Part shown: piece by piece, positions 59,872 to 64,000 of the stretch | Layout of the letters: each line of letters starts with the position of its first letter | Numbering within the stretch: position 1 is the stretch's first letter | Assembly (NCBI GenBank): GCA_028564705.1 | Contig: JAPXFQ010001947.1 | Coordinates: 29,032 to 93,031 of the forward strand | Origin: Apricaphanius iberus | Taxonomy: Eukaryota > Chordata > Actinopteri > Cyprinodontiformes > Aphaniidae | DNA: 64,000 bases | Reading direction: 5' to 3' | The notes under the pieces: generated by a model | What the model was told of the DNA's origin: nothing | Seen by the model: the letters and a program-made list of their open reading frames with translations, nothing else | Databases searched by the model: none | Program-made: the position numbers and the translations under genes

Positions 59872-61676
59872 GACCTTCAAATCTAATTTTATATTTTAGT
59901 TCTTTTCACAAAAATATTCATATTTGCCTTAAAGGCAGGGTATATGTTTCTAGGAGAGCTGTTCAAGAGGGCGTTATTTCAAAATAAAAATCCCACCCCT
60001 TTCTTCCAGAGCTGCTTTCTTCAGGGTTTCTCCCTAAGCCATGCCTCAATAACACAAGCATGCCTGTTGGTTCTCGTGGAGATTCGCGCTCTCCGGCTTC
60101 CATCGAGTATATGGCACATTCACACGTAAGAAAATGTTGACATTGTATTCAACATAAAATAGGGTGAATTTTAAAAAACAAACTTTTGGACGATTTTAGC
60201 GCGACCTCACATCCTGTTTACAGCCGAGAAAGCGTGCGCAAACAGGGGGACGTGCAGAGGGGGAGTACTCAACACGGAGGTTTGGCTTACGACCCTGTTA
60301 TCCTGAACGGACCATGACATTTGATTGGATGAGGTTTTCCCAAGGTTTTTCCCTGTACAGGCCATAATGATTACTCTGTCATGTTAAATAAATGCAAATC
60401 GGTATATGAAGAGAATTTCTCCCAGTATTCAAAAAAAGTGTTTCAAATTGAAATCGTATACCCTGCCATAAGTGAAACGAGCCTTTGTGTGTTTTACTGA
60501 ACATTCACACAACATCAAATGCTTTCTTCCAGAGTTTACTAACACTGATTTGAACTTCCAAGTGGAATTTTGCCTGTACAAATCAGCAGCATGTCAAAGG
60601 TGTATACTAGAACTGTGCAAAGCAGCCGGTATTTGTATTTGTTGAGGGAGGGAAAGTATTTGTAAGAATATTCCAAGTAACATTCAAAATAGGCGTAAAA
60701 ATAACTTTTTTGAGTTACATTTAACATAAAATTAGAATACAAGCTTTCTTTAATTATCCATTAAAACAACCATAAATATGTAATATTAGTTGATGTTTTT
60801 CCACAAATCCAGCAATGAACATGTAAGAAGGAACTTGTTATCTAGATGTGCTGGTCAAGATTGACATATTGATACCTCCAATACCAGCTTGTTATGTTCA
60901 AAAATAGACTTTAATTTGAAAATATCAATATTTTAATAATTTAATGTAATTATATATTTCATCACAAACTGGAATACGATGGAAAGTAACTGTAATAACA
61001 GGATCTTATCTAAATTCTTCAAAGTTGGTAGGAAATACTTTTTCTTCCACCTGCCATAGTACGACTAAATATCACAGAAAACAGCAGTTGCAGGGTTTTA
61101 AAACAAAGATCAAGCTGACAAAATACTTAGATAGCCTACAGTAGATAGATAACATTAACTGAATATTTAATTATGTAGGTCTTGACAAACATGTAATTTT
61201 TGTTGCATAGATAAATTTTGCTTTTAACTTCAGTTAGAGTCACAAATTAGTCTATAAAAATTGTAATTCCTCTCTCCTTAGTGTTGCCTGCTTTGAAAGT
61301 GATTTTTCAAACAAATTAAATTGTTGTACAAAGTATCGGATCGGTACCTCCAATAATAGCTTGGTTTTTACTTGGTATTGGTAATTATACAGTCAATGGT
61401 ATCGGCTTAAAAAGAAAATCAGTGGTATCGCACATCACTAGTAAAAGACTGAGCTAGCAAAGCTATGTAAACATGAGAGCAGTGACTGCACACGTCAAGA
61501 CAAAGGCAGCGTAACAGAATAATCTCCTGATCAAACTCTGCCTCCTGTACTGTTAATGTACAAGAATCTACTCAACAAATTGCAGTTCAGTCCTTTTACG
61601 CTCAGCCGAGCCTCTCTTGTGCTGTGGGGAGATGCCGTCATTCATCCCTACCCCCCAAACATCCCCAAGTCTTTAC
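59872..61676. other. HECT-gene intron 3 remainder, repeat scraps only
   Basis: AT-rich DNA. Near 61,330-61,440 AAAGTATCGGATCGGTACCTCC and ATCGCACATCACTAGT look like a degenerate MITE. No coding sequence is recognised until the exon at 61,677-61,724. Confidence 0.4.
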
Positions 61677-61940
61677 CTGGTCATTTCCATTTGAAGTGAT
61701 GGTCTCTCCGTCTGCCTCTGTTCTCTGCAGGATTGTATCCCAGAAAATGTATTGATCATCAATACATCAACAATGTATTGTTAAAATAAGCCATATGTAC
61801 ATGAACTAAAGCTTAGTAATACTAAACCTCAGAACTTGATTTGTTAATCCACCACTGGCTGCGCCGCGTTGTTTTTCAGATGAACTGATTAAATGCAATA
61901 AGCGCCTGGCTGACTCCACAATCTCATCAGCCTGAGTATC

Positions 61941-62264
61941 CTGTCATCACAAATACAGGACAAATGATATTACAAACCAGCAGCAGAAAAATTAAGTTTT
62001 AAACAGCTAAATGTTACTAAACTTTTAGGACATTGGTGACAGTTACATTATCTGCTGTCCATCTGTCCTGTTTATTTTGTTTACTGTTTACAGTAAAGTG
62101 CGGTAGCTCATAACTGATCAGCTGTTAAATGTACTGTAGTCAGAGATTTATTGTCAATGAGTTCTTACTCACTGCTACTGAACTGTTAGTAGCATTACAA
62201 ACAATAAGTAATGCTAACATAATGCTAGCTATTAGCTAGCACACTTTTAAGGAACACCACCTCA
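61941..62264. other. Intron between the right repeat and HECT-type exon 2
   Basis: No coding sequence. Next to the repeat boundary the minus strand resembles a diverged copy of intron 1 of the repeat itself (TGAGGTGGTGTTCCTTAA against TGAGATGGCGTTCCTTAAG near 39,370), suggesting an old internal duplication of repeat sequence. Confidence 0.45.
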
Positions 62265-63999
62265 TAAAAGATGATTAAGCAGTATTTCCTAGGAGAGAAA
62301 GAAAAAAAAAAATCACTGTGTGAGCAAATTTTATGGAAATTTTAAGATAAGCATGATATTCTTAAATTAAACACACACACACACATATACACACAATAAA
62401 CATGTATTTGTTGAAAGTATTGATATTCGGAGATGGCATAGATAAGCCTATTATCATTACTAGGCCATTTTTATAACTGGCAGTAGCAGCAGACTTCTAA
62501 CATGAGCTTGCAGGTATTATTATTGTCATTATTATTATTATTATTGCTGGGCCCATCATTACTAGGCTATTGCTATTGAGCTTATAGGCATTATTATCAT
62601 TACTATGGTTGTTATCGTCAGTTTTATTAGGCTACTAGACTATTATCAGTATTATTATTCCTATTACCATCATCCTCACCATCATTATATTGTGTTTTAT
62701 AGTTGTTCATCATAGGCCAGCTAGTTGCATTCTTGGCATATAATCTGTATTTATTCCTGCAGTTTACAGAACGTTAATGGGAGACCTGCGCCTGTTTGGC
62801 CGTGCAGAGATGGTCGATTCCTGGTGCAGTATTAAACCATATTTATAGAGCATTGTATTTGTGACTGAAACGTTATACAAATAGTTATTGAAAGGTTGAC
62901 AAGTGTATTCTGGCACTGATACCGCTCAGGTAGAGGATTCACACATTCAGTGCAGCGATAATTTTGTCTTTCTCTGGGTTTGCTAGTTATGCAAAAAGGG
63001 AAATCAAATAAGCTAAATTCTATCTGTCATTCATGCGCGGCACGGCGCCAAAGCCCGGTTGCCTAGCAACAACGACGAATCCCGCTCTGATGCGGGGTGA
63101 TTAACTCATTTGGTTTTTTGTTTAAATGTTATAACAGTCCATATGTTTTGCATTACGGATGGGGGTCTGTAGTATTTCTTTATAAGAGTTTTCTTTCTTT
63201 TTTTAACTCCCGTCCTCGCGCTTCCCAAACAGTTTTTGCGCCTCCCCGATTGAGAACCAGTGTGTTAAACAAACTGCCATAGTCAGATATGTCTTGCCAG
63301 CCACATCATAAGCCATGCTAACATGCTAACGCTAGCTAAATAACACTTAAGGAACGCCATCTCATTAAAAATTATCTGTGGACATTGTTCGACAATTCTG
63401 TTAACGTATCAGATAATTAATGCTGACTTTACGAACACAAAAGGTAAATAAAGAGTACACTCACCGAAGCGCCGTCATTCGTGTTCTGGGCCATGCTGAG
63501 CTTAAGGGGAGCGCTGACCGGGAGCTCACTTGAAGTTCACCACCTTCCTGTTTCGGCGTCACGTGACCAATGGAGAGTAACTTGATTGGCTGGACGGTGG
63601 ATGATTTGATACAGGGATCGATTGCTTCTCCTTGGTTACCCCAGATGTTGACTGAATATTTTTACACTGAATTTTTTGAGACATCGAATTTTTTTACATT
63701 GAATTTTTTTACATTGTATTGTTTTAGACATTGATTTTTTTTACATTGAATTATTTGAGATATCGATTTTTTTTTACATTGAATTTTTTTAGACATTGAA
63801 TTTTTTTACATTGAATTTTTTGAAACATAAAAAAAAATGCCATAAGCAAAAAAAATCAGTGTTAACAATTCAATGGCTTTTAAAATTCAAAGTCTAATTT
63901 AGATGCAAAAAAAAAATTCTGTGTTAAAAATTCGGTGCTAAAAAATTCAGTGCTAGAGAATTCGAATTCAAAATCCGATGGCACAGATTTACTTCCATA
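62265..63999 (-). repeat. Right terminal inverted repeat of the 25-kb element
   Basis: It mirrors 38,732-40,455. In minus orientation it has a subterminal array (63,655-63,850), a promoter-like block (63,496-63,606), the ten-codon first exon [10 protein letters not shown] (63,494-63,465) with a GTGAGT donor, and an acceptor followed by EILLNHLL and then a TGA stop. The window ends one base beyond the repeat. Confidence 0.95.
63496..63606 (-). promoter_or_regulatory. Promoter-like block upstream of the HECT-type gene first exon
   Basis: It is the mirror image of 39,125-39,235, with two CCAAT boxes and the TCACGTGA E-box. It ends directly before the minus-strand ATG at 63,494. The same sequence would thus drive both genes of the element. 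Confidence 0.5.
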
Positions 64000-64000
64000 G

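Larger units (their letters stand above)
47916..63494 (-). pseudogene. G2E3-like HECT-family ubiquitin ligase gene, at least 13 exons, damaged
   Basis: Exons (minus): 63,494-63,465; 61,940-61,828; 61,724-61,677; 56,705-56,490; 56,385-56,310; 54,200-53,889; 53,662-53,522; 50,184-49,987; 49,901-49,815; 49,521-49,268; 48,828-48,700; 48,315-48,175; 48,027-47,916. Phases agree throughout except for one missing base in exon 4. Landmarks: DTQADEIVESARRLLHLISS; FPAANLVPAKRLKPLDVAFY; a CxxC...HxxxC finger (CQKCGVAVPLPLLTEHLKSC, exon 6); DTAIGQGVTRFFFS; LFEGELGHLVPS; GRMVGHSFIHGGPCLSGLSP; LEDCPDLDIRETIQL. These match the HECT-type region of G2E3-like proteins common in fish genomes. The final exon, covering the C-lobe end where a catalytic Cys would sit, is not found. 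Shared first exon and boundaries mark it as transposon cargo, not a host gene. Confidence 0.75.
38732..63999. mobile_element. 25.3-kb IS3EU-like DNA transposon with integrase and HECT-type ligase genes
   Basis: It is bounded by inverted repeats of about 1.73 kb (38,732-40,455 and 62,265-63,999). The outermost bases are TATGGAAGTAAATCTGTGCC at the left and its complement at the right. It carries two convergent, intron-containing genes: an IS3-like DDE integrase (plus) and a G2E3-like HECT-family ligase (minus). From memory, the eukaryotic IS3EU superfamily has such an IS3-related integrase; I am less sure about its usual passenger genes and duplication length. GAAAGT precedes the left end, and the first base beyond the right end is G, compatible with a short duplication that cannot be completed here. 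Nested insertions add roughly 12-13 kb. Confidence 0.75.

Noticed and set aside
47916..63494. Host G2E3 gene
   Set aside because: It lies wholly between the inverted repeats, appears to share the first exon with the integrase, and lacks its last exon. Cargo of the transposon explains this better.
38732..63999. Integrated viral genome or Polinton/Maverick
   Set aside because: No polymerase, capsid, ATPase or protease genes; the only two element genes are the integrase and the HECT-type gene, both with many introns.

Overview
The window is eukaryotic and almost certainly from a ray-finned (percomorph-type) fish. The grounds are L2/Maui-type LINEs with the typical TGAATTGAATTG tail, BEL/Pao retroelements, Tc1, hAT, Harbinger and piggyBac copies, a KRAB-less C2H2 zinc-finger gene with the fish-type MSSVQ first exon, and spliced genes with GT-AG introns. 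There is no sign of prokaryotic or viral gene organisation. Nearly all of the 64 kb is transposable-element DNA, often nested two or three deep. I see no clearly intact ordinary host gene.

Layout. 1-5.5 kb: L2-type LINE fragments, mostly on the minus strand, interrupted by short DNA transposons and by a second LINE. 6.9-9.0 kb: a 2.0-kb Harbinger-like element with a TAA duplication inside an L2 relic. 9.1-10.4 kb: a retroelement-like unit carrying a C/T-rich minisatellite of about 24 copies. 11.3-18.0 kb: a two-exon C2H2 zinc-finger gene on the minus strand, broken by an in-frame stop and by a 1.4-kb hAT element with a perfect 8-bp target duplication. 18-21.5 kb: non-autonomous elements and an L1 scrap. 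21.5-28.8 kb: a BEL/Pao retrotransposon with one uninterrupted 2001-codon reading frame. 28.8-32.4 kb: a second, decayed BEL element. 32.4-36.5 kb: mostly unassigned, with one clean hAT MITE. 36.5-38.7 kb: a ZBED5-like hAT transposon with a single nonsense codon.

The most remarkable object is 38,732-63,999. It is a 25.3-kb unit with terminal inverted repeats of about 1.73 kb whose outer end coincides with the window edge. Inside, on the plus strand, is a seven-exon gene whose splice phases all agree and give a 494-codon IS3-like DDE integrase (HTH plus D, D, 34 residues, E). On the minus strand, converging on it, is a G2E3-like HECT-family ubiquitin-ligase gene of at least 13 exons. Each terminal repeat carries the same promoter-like block and the same ten-codon first exon, so both genes appear to start inside the repeats and run inward. 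This matches what I know of the eukaryotic IS3EU transposons. The unit sits in the 3' part of the hAT element. It has itself been colonised, almost only in introns, by MITEs, a Tc1, an L2 LINE carrying an antisense 28S rRNA segment, and a piggyBac inside a Harbinger. The convergent 3' ends of both genes are damaged: a MITE fragment supplies the integrase stop codon, and the last HECT exon cannot be found.

How it may have worked (inference): the integrase would bind the long repeats and their subterminal TTCAATGT-type arrays and move the unit, and the ligase-like partner would act on host or transposition proteins. The present copy looks recently mobile by its repeats but damaged by its contents.
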